Positions 24,647-33,308 of a stretch of 44,515 nt of DNA are shown one piece after another (the first letter of the stretch is position 1; each line of letters begins with the position of its first letter). This DNA comes from Aquificaceae bacterium (lineage in GTDB: Bacteria > Aquificota > Aquificia > Aquificales > Aquificaceae), in contig JBBFKQ010000011.1 of assembly GCA_037481935.1 (NCBI GenBank), positions 1 to 44,515 on the forward strand, read 5' to 3'. The position numbers were made by a program, and so were the translations under genes. The notes beneath the pieces were generated by a model that searched no databases, was not told where the DNA came from, and saw nothing but the letters and a program-made list of their open reading frames with translations.

Positions 24647-25167
24647 TACTTTTTGGGCAGACATTCTATCTTTTCCCTGACTATTATACGCTTCACAGGC
24701 TCCACTATGTCACTTGCCGTCTTCAATCTTTTCAGCTCCTCGAGACGCTCAGCCCTTATCCTCACAATCCAGCTTTCGTATGGCCTGCTCACTATAAGGG
24801 ATGGCTCTTTCTCAAGGCTCTTGTTGGCCTCCACTATCCTACCGCTTATGGGGCTGGGAAAGGTGGATACCCTCTTCCCGGATTCAACCACTGCAAGGTT
24901 TCCGTCCAGCTCAACCACTGTGCCTGCAGGCTTTATCCTTATGGCATAGAGGGGGTAAACCAGAGAAGAAAGCAACTGCATAAAGCCAACAGAGTAGATT
25001 CCTGAGCCCTCATCCTTTACCCATTGGAAAAGCATCCTTTCCTCATCTATCCTGTAAAGCCTGTCGGTCTTTATAGTGCAACCGAGAACTTCAATATCCA
25101 TAGCCCTTGTCCTGCCTATAAGGGGTATAGAAAAAAAGAAGCTGAGGAGAATTCTCCTGCTAATCAT
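24646..25167 (-). CDS. GcvH-like lipoyl-domain protein, possibly exported
   Basis: This 173-residue protein resembles glycine-cleavage H protein. The lipoyl-lysine site is VESGKRVSTF (K98), followed by PSPISGRIVEAN, matching the H-protein hairpin. The N-terminus is unusual: residues 4-22 are hydrophobic (LLSFFFSIPLIGRTRA after RR), like a signal peptide, which cytosolic GcvH lacks. A start at the second Met (25101) would remove it, but the ATG at 25167 overlaps the fdhE stop (ATGA), as in other junctions here. The TAG stop shares its G with the first base of selC. Role is unknown; lipoyl-binding H-like proteins serve sulfur metabolism in some Aquificota. Confidence 0.7.
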   Translation of the reverse strand: MISRRILLSFFFSIPLIGRTRAMDIEVLGCTIKTDRLYRIDEERMLFQWVKDEGSGIYSVGFMQLLSSLVYPLYAIRIKPAGTVVELDGNLAVVESGKRVSTFPSPISGRIVEANKSLEKEPSLIVSRPYESWIVRIRAERLEELKRLKTASDIVEPVKRIIVREKIECLPKK

Positions 25168-25931
25168 AAACCAAATAAGTTTCTTTCAAACCTCACAAAA
25201 CCCCTCTCCCTTGCCCAGAGGTCCAGGGCAAGCGTGGCTATATCGTCCACATTTGGAACAGCAAAGCCGTCAATACGCATGTCTATAAGCTTCATATAGT
25301 GACCACACTCATGGCAGCACTGGAGCTGAACCGCTCTGTTTTCCTCGCTGTAGTAATAGTCCATACTGTTGTCATCTTCATTGCCACAGTTTACGCACCT
25401 GTTTCTGTTGTAAAGCCAGTCGGTCCCGCAGAGAACACATATGAGAAACCTGCCCCCCTCCACCTCTTCCCTGTCTGCTATGTAGGATAAATGCGGTCTG
25501 AAACCGCACACAGGGCACTTTGTCTTTAGCCAGTTTTCCCTGTCAATATCCATACTTTCTGCAATGCGTTCATAGAAGGGGTTCAGAAAGGAAAGGAATA
25601 AGAACCTGTCAATATCTTCTGCCTTCTTTTCCTTGAGGAATTTATCTATCATGTTGCCAACCCTGTCCCTTTCCATCTGCTTCATATCTACTGCTCTCTC
25701 AGAAATCTGGGGTGTTCCATACTTTATGCACATGTCCAGTAGTCTGTAAAACCACTTCATGCCCCTGCGCCAGTTGGGTTCTTTCCCATCAAGAGACTCA
25801 TAGACCTCCCTCTGATACTCAAGAATGTGCTGGTAAAAGTCAAGAAGCTCTGAAGCCTCAGAGTATCTGGATTTTAAAAACTTCAGTCTTTCAAGGGCGT
25901 ATTCTTTCTCTCTCTGCTTGAAGATGTTCAT
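25164..25931 (-). CDS. fdhE: Formate dehydrogenase accessory protein FdhE
   Basis: This cytoplasmic maturation factor of about 255 residues, needed for active respiratory formate dehydrogenase, binds iron through rubredoxin-like knuckles. Four CxxC motifs are seen in the C-terminal half: CPVCGF, CVLCGT, CVNCGN and CHECGH. The frame opens at ATG 25946, but ATG 25931 has a TGGAG 8 nt upstream, so it is preferred. It lies after fdnI, separated by a 53-68 bp gap holding a terminator-like hairpin, and overlaps the lipoyl-protein gene by 4 bp. Confidence 0.88.
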   Translation of the reverse strand: MNIFKQREKEYALERLKFLKSRYSEASELLDFYQHILEYQREVYESLDGKEPNWRRGMKWFYRLLDMCIKYGTPQISERAVDMKQMERDRVGNMIDKFLKEKKAEDIDRFLFLSFLNPFYERIAESMDIDRENWLKTKCPVCGFRPHLSYIADREEVEGGRFLICVLCGTDWLYNRNRCVNCGNEDDNSMDYYYSEENRAVQLQCCHECGHYMKLIDMRIDGFAVPNVDDIATLALDLWARERGFVRFERNLFGL

Positions 25932-25943
25932 TTTATGACTCCA

Positions 25944-25972
25944 CATAAAAATAAAGGAGGCAAAAGCCTCCT
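25944..25972 (-). terminator. Terminator-like hairpin between fdnI and fdhE
   Basis: On the minus strand, a perfect 7-bp stem AGGAGGC/GCCTCCT with a TTTT loop (25972-25955) is followed by TTATTTTTATG. This has the form of an intrinsic terminator just after fdnI. It probably lowers expression of fdhE, the lipoyl gene and selC relative to the structural genes, or ends some transcripts. Confidence 0.65.
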
Positions 25973-25999
25973 AATCCTGCCAGAAAAAGCCCTTTCATG

Positions 26000-26635
26000 C
26001 TATAGCCTCCCCATGATTTGCCTGAACCATTTTGGGTGGTGCGACGCAGCCCAGAGGGCAGATACCTTACCGGTTATCATGCTGGATAGTGAGCCAGGGA
26101 CACCCACCGTGCCCATATAAACATGCACTATGAAGCCAGCGCCGACAAGTATGAAGGCAACTGTGTGTAGAAGGATAGATAGCCTTACCAGACTTATGGA
26201 AAAACTCTCTGGGAACCACATGATAATGCCTGTTATCAGAAACACAGCACCACCTATAAAAACCATCCAGCCAAAAATCTTCTGTCCTGCGTTGTATTTT
26301 CCAACCTCTGGCAATTTTTCCTCTTCCCCTTTTACATAATGTTTGACATTTGAGAGCCACTTTATGTCGTCGCTATCAAGAACGAAGTCTTTTGCCCATT
26401 TTAAAAACATGAGAAAAACACCTATGGCGAAGACCACACCTGCCCACTTGTGAAGCCATGCGGAGAACTCCCTTCCTCCAAGGAAGGGAAGGAGCCATGA
26501 AAACTTGGGAGAATACATACCAAGGCCGGAGAGGAAGAGGTAGAGGAAGGGTATGGCGGTAAGCCAGTGTATAAACCTGTCAAAGGCAGAGAACCTTTCC
26601 ACCTCAATCTCTTCAAGCTTCTTCACATCTTCCAT
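26000..26635 (-). CDS. fdnI: Formate dehydrogenase gamma subunit, cytochrome b556
   Basis: This 211-residue inner-membrane subunit takes electrons from FdnH and reduces quinone. Four hydrophobic segments are evident, starting with HWLTAIPFLYLFLSGLGM. Histidines suited to bind two b hemes appear in RFIHWLT, WLHKWAGVV, LLHTVAFI and FIVHVYMGTVG. The last motif and the C-terminal ASHHPKW are typical of FdnI/FdoI. It follows fdnH by 2 bp. Confidence 0.93.
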   Translation of the reverse strand: MEDVKKLEEIEVERFSAFDRFIHWLTAIPFLYLFLSGLGMYSPKFSWLLPFLGGREFSAWLHKWAGVVFAIGVFLMFLKWAKDFVLDSDDIKWLSNVKHYVKGEEEKLPEVGKYNAGQKIFGWMVFIGGAVFLITGIIMWFPESFSISLVRLSILLHTVAFILVGAGFIVHVYMGTVGVPGSLSSMITGKVSALWAASHHPKWFRQIMGRL

Positions 26636-26637
26636 GG

Positions 26638-27528
26638 CTATTCCTCCTTTTTATGTTTTTTGCCCACCTTTATGGGTCCAAAGAGTATGAGCTGCAGGAA
26701 GGCACCCAGAAGTGTTCCCCATAGGATTACTGAGCCTATGAGCTTTACTGGACCTTTCCAGAGGCTCACCAGGGGTGATATGCTTGCCTCCTTTGGAAGA
26801 CCATACATTTCAGGCTTATCACCGTGGGGCAGAAGATAGATGTATCCAGTCCCGCCCACACCCGGTGGGTCGTAGATGGAGGCTTTTTCAAAGCCTCTCT
26901 TCTTAAGCCCCTCAAGGAGTTTATTTGCCCTGATGAGCATCTCTTCTTTTGTTCCAAAGTGGAGGGCATTGGTAGGACATGTCTTTACACACATAGGCTC
27001 AAGGCCTGCTGAGACTCTGTCAACGCAGAAGTTACACTTCCAGGGCTTGTTGTTGGCATCATACCTGGGCACATCAAAGGGGCATCCGGAAAGGCAGAAC
27101 TTACAGCCTATACACTTGGAGTGGTCAAAGTCCACTATACCGTTTGAATACTGGATTATAGCACCCGGAGATGGGCAGGCTTTTAGACAGCCAGGGTCTG
27201 CACAGTGCATGCACTGATACTTGGTAATTGCCCACACAAGACCGTTGGGAGTCTCCTCTTCCTGAAATCTCATAAACATGAACAGATTTGGGGCAAGCCC
27301 TGGACCAGACTGATAGCCAGTGAAGAGCTTCTCATCCGTATGGATTGGTGGCTTCAGGTCGTGCCACTGGGAGCACGCAGCCTCGCATCCCTTACAGCCT
27401 ATGCAGCTTGATATGTCCACAAGTATGGCAAGCTGGTCTGCCTTCTTTATGCTCTGGTCTGGAGCTCTGGAGGCGGAGACCCGCCTCAGCCCCATTCCTA
27501 CAGTCCCATCAGTCGTTACAGTAGCCAT
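26638..27528 (-). CDS. fdnH: Formate dehydrogenase beta subunit, four-cluster ferredoxin
   Basis: This 296-residue electron-transfer subunit carries electrons from FdnG to FdnI at the periplasmic side. Four cysteine groups for [4Fe-4S] clusters are visible: CIGCKGCEAAC, CMHCADPGCLKAC, CIGCKFCLSGCPF and CNFC with CVKTCP. A C-terminal transmembrane helix (about residues 260-283, LIGSVILWGTLLGAFLQLIL) anchors it. Like E. coli FdnH it has no signal peptide of its own and should be carried across by FdnG's Tat signal. It lies 12 bp after fdnG. Confidence 0.95.
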   Translation of the reverse strand: MATVTTDGTVGMGLRRVSASRAPDQSIKKADQLAILVDISSCIGCKGCEAACSQWHDLKPPIHTDEKLFTGYQSGPGLAPNLFMFMRFQEEETPNGLVWAITKYQCMHCADPGCLKACPSPGAIIQYSNGIVDFDHSKCIGCKFCLSGCPFDVPRYDANNKPWKCNFCVDRVSAGLEPMCVKTCPTNALHFGTKEEMLIRANKLLEGLKKRGFEKASIYDPPGVGGTGYIYLLPHGDKPEMYGLPKEASISPLVSLWKGPVKLIGSVILWGTLLGAFLQLILFGPIKVGKKHKKEE

Positions 27529-27540
27529 GTTTTCACCTCC

Positions 27541-30500
27541 TTATGCTTTCACCTTTTCAACTTTGCAGAGGAAACCCTTAAACTCAGGCGTCTGGGAGTT
27601 GGGGTCCCAGACAAAAGGTGTTATCATGTTGGCAAGGGCACCTTTTACAACGCCCTCGTTACCCCAGTGTATGGGTATGCCCACCGTATAAACCTTTTTG
27701 CCGTTTATAAGGAGTGGCTTTATCCTCTTTGTGGGCAGGGCGTAGCCCTCTGCTGAGCCCCTCGCAGTGCTGACCCTTACCCTGTCCCCTTCCTTTATTC
27801 CAAGCTCCTTTGCGAGCTCCTCTGGTATCTCAACAAACATATTTGGCAACAGGGCTGATGTGCCGTATATGTGCTTTGTCCAGTAATGGAAGTGCTCCAC
27901 GACCCTGTAAGTAGTTGCCACATAGGGGAACTGGTCAGGCTTTCCAAGAAGGTCAAGGTCTGACTTGTATATCTTCACGACGGGGTTGTAGGGTGTCTTC
28001 GGATGAAGTATGTTTTCAACGGGTGATTCAAAGGGCTCGTAATGTTCGGGGAAGGGCCCATCAACAAGAGGTGCGCAGAAGAGCCTTCCCCTTCCTTCTG
28101 GTAGCATTATGAAGGGTCCATATTCTGGAGGCAGGTCTGGCTTTATATCCGGCACATCGTATCCTACCCACCTTCCTTCAGCCTCGTTCCACCATAGATA
28201 CTTCTTCTTGGCACTCCATGGCTTGCCTGAAGGGTCTGCAGAAGCTCTGTTGTAGAGTATCCTTCTGTTTGCCGGCCATGCGAAGCCGTAGCCGGGATAT
28301 ACACCAAGCCCCGAGGGGTCAGACAGGTCTGTAGACTTTGCCCTGTTTCCTGTCTGAGGGAATATACCAGAATACAGCCACATGCCACAGGCTGTGGTGC
28401 CATCATCCTTAAGGACTGCAAAGCCAGGAAGTCTCTCGCCCTTCTTTACAACCACATTGCCCTTATCGTCTGTAATGTCCTCAAGGGCATATCCGTTCAT
28501 CTCCCTGAGCACCTCTTCCGCAGTGGGATAGTAGGGGTTCTGGAAGTTCCAGGTGAGGTTAAGAATTGGGTCTGGGAACTTACCCCCTTCCTTCTGGTAG
28601 AGGTTTTTCAGCCTCATCCAGAGCTGACCGGCAATCCACAGCTCATCCTTTGCATCCCCGGGTGGTTCTGCCGCCTTGTATTTCCACTTTATAACCCTTC
28701 CACTGTTGGTAAAGGAACCCTCCTTCTCTGCAAAGAGGGCAGATGGCAGAAGAAAAACTTCTGTCTGAACCTTGGAGGGGTCGTCCACATACTTCCAGAA
28801 GCTTGCCATTTCTGTTTCAAAAACCTCAACAACCACCATCCACTTCAGCTTTGCAAGACCTTCCGCTATCTTCCTGACATTGGGGTTGCTGGCAAGTATG
28901 TTCATACCAACGGAGACAAAGCCCTCCATCTTGCCCCTGTACATCCTGTCAAGTATTTCATCCATTGATATAACCTTTTCCAGTTTTGGCAGGTAGTGGT
29001 AAGCAAACTCGTTCTCTGGTGTTGCCGCATTTCCGAACCATGCTTTCAGAAGGCTCACATAGAACTTTCCGTAGTTAGACCAGTAATTCATAGAAGTATC
29101 CACAGCTTTAGGAGTGCTTGCCTCAATATGGTCCTTGAGGGTCTGCTGGTCTGCCCTTGGAGGCCTGAGATAACCCGGCAGAAACCTTCCCTCTCCGGCA
29201 AGGTCTGTCATACCCTGAACGTTGGCGTGTCCCCTAAGGGCATTTATGGCACCCCCTGGAACGCCTATGTTCCCAAGAAGGAGCTGGAGTATTGCCATGG
29301 AACCTATCAGCTGAGTTCCCGTGGAGTGGTGTGTCCATCCAAGGGCATAGAGATGCGTCATAGCTTTGTCAGGAGCGGATGTTTCTGCCACAAGCTTTGC
29401 CACTTCAAGGAACTTGTCCTTGGGAATACCCGTCAATTTTTCTACAACCTCGGGCGTATACCTTGAGTAGAACTCCTTCATAAGCTGGAAGACGCATCTG
29501 GGATGCTCAAGGGTCATATCCTTCTTTGCCATTCCCTTCTCATCAAGCTCATAAGCCCAGAGAGACTGGTCATACTTTCTTTTCTCAGGGTCGTAGCCAG
29601 AGAAGAGTCCTGTCTGTGGGTCAAAGCCGTAGGTATCTTTGATAATGTAGGCGGCGTTTGTAAAGTGTTTTACATACTCTTCGTTGTATTTTTTGTTCTG
29701 AAGCACGTAGTTTATAAGACCACCCATAAAGGCTATGTCAGAACCCGGTCTAATCTGCAGGAATATGTCGGATACTGCCGCAGTTCTGTTGAACCTGGGG
29801 TCAACGCATATAATCTTCGTTCCTTTTTCTTGACGGGCTTTTATGGCCCACTTGAAGCCACATGGATGGTTTTCTGCAGGGTTTCCTCCCATAACCAGAA
29901 TAAGGTCTGCGTTCTTAATGTCATTCCATCCATTGGTCATCGCACCTCTTCCGAACCTTGGGGCCAAACTGGCCACCGTTGGTGCGTGTCATATTCGCGC
30001 CTGGGTTTCCCTTGCCACAAGTCCAAGGGCCACGCCCATCTTTACCCAGAGGTAGCCTTCTTCGTTGGCTATGGTGCTGCCCTCAACCCATGCTATGCTC
30101 TCACATCTGTTCACGAGCCTACCCTGTTCGTCCCTCTCTATAAAGGTTCTGTCCCTTGTATCCTTTATCAACTTTGCTATTCTATCAAGAGCCTCATCCC
30201 AGCTTATCTCCTTCCATTCCTTTGCACCGGCCGGCCTATAGAGGGGTTTTTTGAGCCTCTGGGGAGAGTTTATGAAGTCTTTGAGGGTTGCACCTTTGGG
30301 GCATAGAGTTCCTCTATTGACGGGATCATCAGGGTTGCCCTCCACATGTATGACTCTGGGCTTTACGTTCATTGCACCATCTGTTAGTGTGTAGACTATA
30401 ACTCCACAGGAAACAGAACAGTAGGGGCATATGCTCTTTACAGCCTTTGCGCTGGAAATCTTTAGGTCGCTCACCCTTGCCATTGCAGGCTTGAGGTCAA

Positions 30501-30576
30501 AGCCAAGGCCACCAGCAAGGGTAGCACCCGTTGATACACCTGCAATTTTAAGAAAACTTCGCCTCGTAAGCTCCAT
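27541..30576 (-). CDS. fdnG: Selenocysteine formate dehydrogenase alpha subunit (UGA readthrough at codon 196)
   Basis: This 1011-residue periplasmic catalytic subunit oxidises formate to CO2 at a Mo(or W)-bis-MGD centre. A twin-arginine signal (LTRRSFLKIAG) starts it. The [4Fe-4S] ligands are C50, C53, C57 and C92, followed by PKGAT. The frame meets TGA at 29991-29989 in the context Q-A-R-I-(TGA)-H-A-P-T-V-A-S-L-A-P, which is the selenocysteine site of E. coli FdnG, also residue 196. Reading continues in frame to 27541, ending with the MGD-binding C-terminal domain. A SECIS-like hairpin follows the TGA and tRNA-Sec lies 5 kb downstream. A good ribosome site (AGGAGGTG) precedes the ATG. Confidence 0.96.
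29951..29991 (-). promoter_or_regulatory. UGA(Sec) codon and bacterial SECIS element in fdnG
   Basis: On the minus strand the UGA (29991-29989) is followed after 14 nt by a perfect 5-bp hairpin GGCCA-GTT-TGGCC (29974-29962), with a G-U-U loop like that recognised by SelB in E. coli fdnG and fdhF. Further sequence to about 29951 can extend the lower stem. Confidence 0.8.
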
Positions 30577-30748
30577 CTTTTACACCTCCTTTTAGACGTA
30601 TGCTTATAAGATAAGGGAAGGGTGAATGACTATCCATACAAATTTTCAAAGAATATCTTCTAACATTTCAAAATTAGAATTTTCTTATGCTGGTAATTTT
30701 ACGAGGGTTGCATATAATTAAAAAATAGATAGAAAAAGGAGGAAAAAA
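30577..30748. promoter_or_regulatory. Divergent control region of the fdn genes and the DEAD-box helicase
   Basis: This 172-bp gap separates fdnG (minus) from the helicase (plus). For the helicase, TATAAT is at 30713-30718, followed by a 30-nt leader with AAGGAGG before the ATG. For fdnG, AGGAGGTG precedes the ATG, but no convincing promoter can be named. A perfect dyad AAAATT-AG-AATTTT (30670-30683) lies between and could be an operator. No sigma-54 -24/-12 sequence was seen. Confidence 0.5.
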
Positions 30749-31846
30749 ATGGACTTTGACTTTTCACAGCTAAGTATGCTTACGCGTAAGGCACTCAAGG
30801 ACATGGGTTTTGAAAAACCCACACCCATTCAGAAAGAGGCCATACCGCTTGCCCTGAAAGGCTATGACATAATGGGTCAGGCAGCAACAGGAACAGGAAA
30901 GACCGCCGCCTTTGGCATACCTATAATCGAGGGAAGCAGGAAGGAAGAGGGAACCACAGCCCTGATAATGGCACCAACCAGGGAACTCGCCCTTCAGGTA
31001 AAGGAACAGCTGTATCAGCTTTCCAAGTATAAGGGGCTAAAGGTCTTCAGTTTTTACGGTGGAACACCAGTGCAGAAGGACCTTGAACTTCTATGGAAGA
31101 TAACCCCCAACATAGTGGTGGGAACTCCGGGCAGAATTAAGGACCTTACCATGAGAGGTCTTTTTAACTTTGATACGCTCAAATACTTTGTGCTTGACGA
31201 GGCAGATAGGATGCTTGATATGGGCTTTATAGAAGATATTGAGTGGATAATAGCCCAGATACCCAAAGAGAGACAGACTTTCCTGTTTTCCGCAACTATA
31301 CCGAGGGAAGTGGAAGAGCTTGCAAAGAGGCATCTCAGAAAGGACTACAAGTTCGTAAAGGTAATAACGGAGGAGCTAAAGCCAAGGATAGAGGAAAGGC
31401 TTATAAAACTTAGTTCCTCAGGACAGAAGCTTTCGGAGCTTGAGAAGATACTCAGAGAACACATCCTTGAAAAGGTTATAGTCTTTGTTAAAACCAAAAA
31501 GGATGCAAAAGAAATAACAGAAGAGCTCAAAAGAAAGGGCTTTAATGTGGTCTCCCTTCATGGAGACATGACACAGAGACAGAGGGAGAATTCTCTCAGG
31601 CTTTTCAGAGAGGGTAAGGTGAAGATAGTTGTGGCAACTGATGTTGCCTCAAGAGGACTTGACATAAAGGGCGTAAGCCTCGTGATAAACTACCACATAC
31701 CAGAAGACCCGGAGGTCTACATACACAGAATAGGAAGGACTGGAAGAATAGGTGCTTATGGAAAAGCATACAGCCTTATTACGCCCGAGGACAGCAAGGC
31801 CCTGTGGAGAATAAAGAAGCTAAAAGAAAGCTACGCTCAGGCATAG
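30749..31846 (+). CDS. DEAD-box ATP-dependent RNA helicase
   Basis: This 365-residue RNA helicase has a minimal core without long tails. The motifs appear in order: Q motif GFEKPTPIQKEAIP, I AATGTGKTAAF, Ia PTRELALQ, II VLDEADRM, III FSATIP, IV region VIVFVKTKKDAKEITEELK, V TDVASRGLDI and VI HRIGRTGRIG. It is likely involved in RNA unwinding, ribosome assembly or mRNA turnover. It is the first gene of a plus-strand run into kdsC and the lpt genes, with a clear -10 and ribosome site. Confidence 0.93.
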   Translation: MDFDFSQLSMLTRKALKDMGFEKPTPIQKEAIPLALKGYDIMGQAATGTGKTAAFGIPIIEGSRKEEGTTALIMAPTRELALQVKEQLYQLSKYKGLKVFSFYGGTPVQKDLELLWKITPNIVVGTPGRIKDLTMRGLFNFDTLKYFVLDEADRMLDMGFIEDIEWIIAQIPKERQTFLFSATIPREVEELAKRHLRKDYKFVKVITEELKPRIEERLIKLSSSGQKLSELEKILREHILEKVIVFVKTKKDAKEITEELKRKGFNVVSLHGDMTQRQRENSLRLFREGKVKIVVATDVASRGLDIKGVSLVINYHIPEDPEVYIHRIGRTGRIGAYGKAYSLITPEDSKALWRIKKLKESYAQA

Positions 31847-31847
31847 A

Positions 31848-32369
31848 ATGGACCTGAAGGAGAGAGCCTCAAAAATAAGGCTTTTTCTCCTTGATGTGGA
31901 TGGCGTCCTGACGGACGGAAGGTTATACTACACATCAAGGGGTGAAGAGATAAAGGTCTTCAATGTAAGAGACGGGCTTGGTATAAAGCTGGCTCAGAAG
32001 GCAGGCATAAGAATGGGTGTAATATCCGGCAGGAAAAGCAGGGCGCTTATCAACAGAATGAGGGAGCTGGAAATAGAAGAAGTGCATCTGGGCTTTAATC
32101 AGAAACTGCCAGTTCTTGAGAACATTATGGAAAGGCTTTCACTGAGTTCTGAAAATGTTGCCTTTCTCGGAGATGATTATGTGGACCTCCCACTTTTAAA
32201 AAGGGTGGGATTTCCCATGGTTGTTCCAGATGCACCGGAAGATATAAAAAAGCATGCACTCTATGTGACCCTTTCAAAGGGTGGGCATGGTGCTGTAAGG
32301 GAAGCCATAGAGTTTCTTCTCAAGCTCAGGGGACAGTGGGAAGAGGTCATTAGCATTTACTATGCTTAG
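31848..32369 (+). CDS. kdsC: 3-deoxy-D-manno-octulosonate 8-phosphate phosphatase KdsC
   Basis: This 173-residue HAD phosphatase removes phosphate from KDO-8-P to give KDO for lipopolysaccharide. The catalytic FLLDVDGVLTDGRLYY motif at residues 13-28, the GISGRKS-type segment VISGRKSRAL, and FLGDDYVDLPLL with the C-terminal GGHGAVREAIEF are all characteristic of KdsC. It begins one base after the helicase stop and overlaps lptC by 8 bp. Confidence 0.92.
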   Translation: MDLKERASKIRLFLLDVDGVLTDGRLYYTSRGEEIKVFNVRDGLGIKLAQKAGIRMGVISGRKSRALINRMRELEIEEVHLGFNQKLPVLENIMERLSLSSENVAFLGDDYVDLPLLKRVGFPMVVPDAPEDIKKHALYVTLSKGGHGAVREAIEFLLKLRGQWEEVISIYYA

Positions 32370-32853
32370 AAGTCTACTGCTGAGTTTATTAATCATTGTT
32401 CTGGCATACACTCTCAAGTTGTATGTGGATAGCTTTAAGCTTGCTGGAGGAAGGGAGGAGATAGTAAATCTTCTTGAGGGTGTAACTATAAAAGCCTACA
32501 GCAGGACCGGGATTGAGTGGACCATAAGGGGTGAGGCTCTGGAGGTTGTGGGCAAAGATGTTAAACTTTCCCATTCAGAACTTTTTTCAGAAGAAGCGGA
32601 CATAAAGTCCAGTAAGGCTTACATAGACAGGTCCACTGGAGAGGGCAAGCTGATGGGAGGTGTAGAACTCAAATCAAAAGACCTGAATGCAAAGACACAA
32701 ACAGCATACATAAATCTGAAAGAGGGCAGAATATGGGGAGAGGAAGAGATAGAAGTTGTGCAGGGAAGGAATATCATAAGAGGTAAAGGGTTTGAGATAA
32801 CCCTAAAACCGCTGAGGGTTATAATTAATAATGCAAAGGTGAACATGGAATGA
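32362..32853 (+). CDS. lptC: LPS export protein LptC-like
   Basis: This 163-residue protein has one N-terminal membrane anchor (LLLSLLIIVLAYTLKLYV, about residues 5-22) and a periplasmic beta-jellyroll region (ELFSEEADIKSSKAYIDRST onwards), as in LptC. LptC passes lipopolysaccharide from LptB2FG to LptA. Sequence conservation in the family is low, so the call rests on the fold pattern and on lying between kdsC and lptA, with 8-bp and 4-bp overlaps. Confidence 0.8.
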   Translation: MLRSLLLSLLIIVLAYTLKLYVDSFKLAGGREEIVNLLEGVTIKAYSRTGIEWTIRGEALEVVGKDVKLSHSELFSEEADIKSSKAYIDRSTGEGKLMGGVELKSKDLNAKTQTAYINLKEGRIWGEEEIEVVQGRNIIRGKGFEITLKPLRVIINNAKVNME

Positions 32854-33308
32854 AAAAGCTTGTCATCCTTTTGAGCCTTTTGCCTTTCTTCCTTTCAGCA
32901 CAGCCAATAGTGGGTGAGGCTGACAGCCTTACCTATGAGAAGGATAAGGTCATATACTCTGGAAATGTAAGACTCACCAGGGGTAACGCACTCCTAACCG
33001 CAAACAGGGTAATAATTTACCTTGACGAGAACAGAAGGGCAAAACTCATAGAAGCAGAGGGCAACGCAAGATACACAGAAGGAAACAGAAAAGGCTCTGC
33101 AGAGAGGATGGTTTACGACCTGAGGGATGAGGTGATAACCCTTAAGGGAAAGGCAAAGGTAGAAGAAGGGCAGAATTTTGTAGAGGCGGAGGAGATAGTC
33201 TATTACAGAAAGGAGGACAGAGCTGTGGCAACAAGTAAAAATTCACGGGTAAGAACCTTCTATGTGGAGGAAAAGGATGAAAAGAACAGACCTGATAGAA
33301 AGCCTTAA
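32850..33308 (+). CDS. lptA: LPS transport periplasmic protein LptA
   Basis: This 152-residue periplasmic bridge protein has a signal peptide (LVILLSLLPFFLSA, about residues 4-17). The OstA-type repeat DSLTYEKDKVIYSGNVRLTR is followed by RVIIYLDENRRAKLIEAEGN and MVYDLRDEVITLKGKAKVEE, which form the beta-jellyroll strands of LptA. It carries lipopolysaccharide across the periplasm. The end overlaps the HU gene by 32 bp, giving a very compact kdsC-lptC-lptA-HU arrangement. Confidence 0.88.
   Translation: MKKLVILLSLLPFFLSAQPIVGEADSLTYEKDKVIYSGNVRLTRGNALLTANRVIIYLDENRRAKLIEAEGNARYTEGNRKGSAERMVYDLRDEVITLKGKAKVEEGQNFVEAEEIVYYRKEDRAVATSKNSRVRTFYVEEKDEKNRPDRKP

Noticed and set aside
25145-25158. Perfect 14-bp palindrome AGGAGAATTCTCCT as an operator
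   Set aside because: It lies inside the coding sequence of the lipoyl protein (R-R-I-L-L-S) and has no promoter next to it, so chance or codon effects are sufficient.
29976-29991. Apparent break of fdnG into two open frames
   Set aside because: The TGA sits exactly at the conserved selenocysteine position and the frame is kept on both sides, with tRNA-Sec nearby, so it is a readthrough codon and not a frameshift or pseudogene.
29503-30306. 267-codon plus-strand frame opposite fdnG
   Set aside because: It is antisense to a strongly conserved protein, has cysteine-rich low-likelihood composition and no ribosome site. It is a shadow of fdnG coding.
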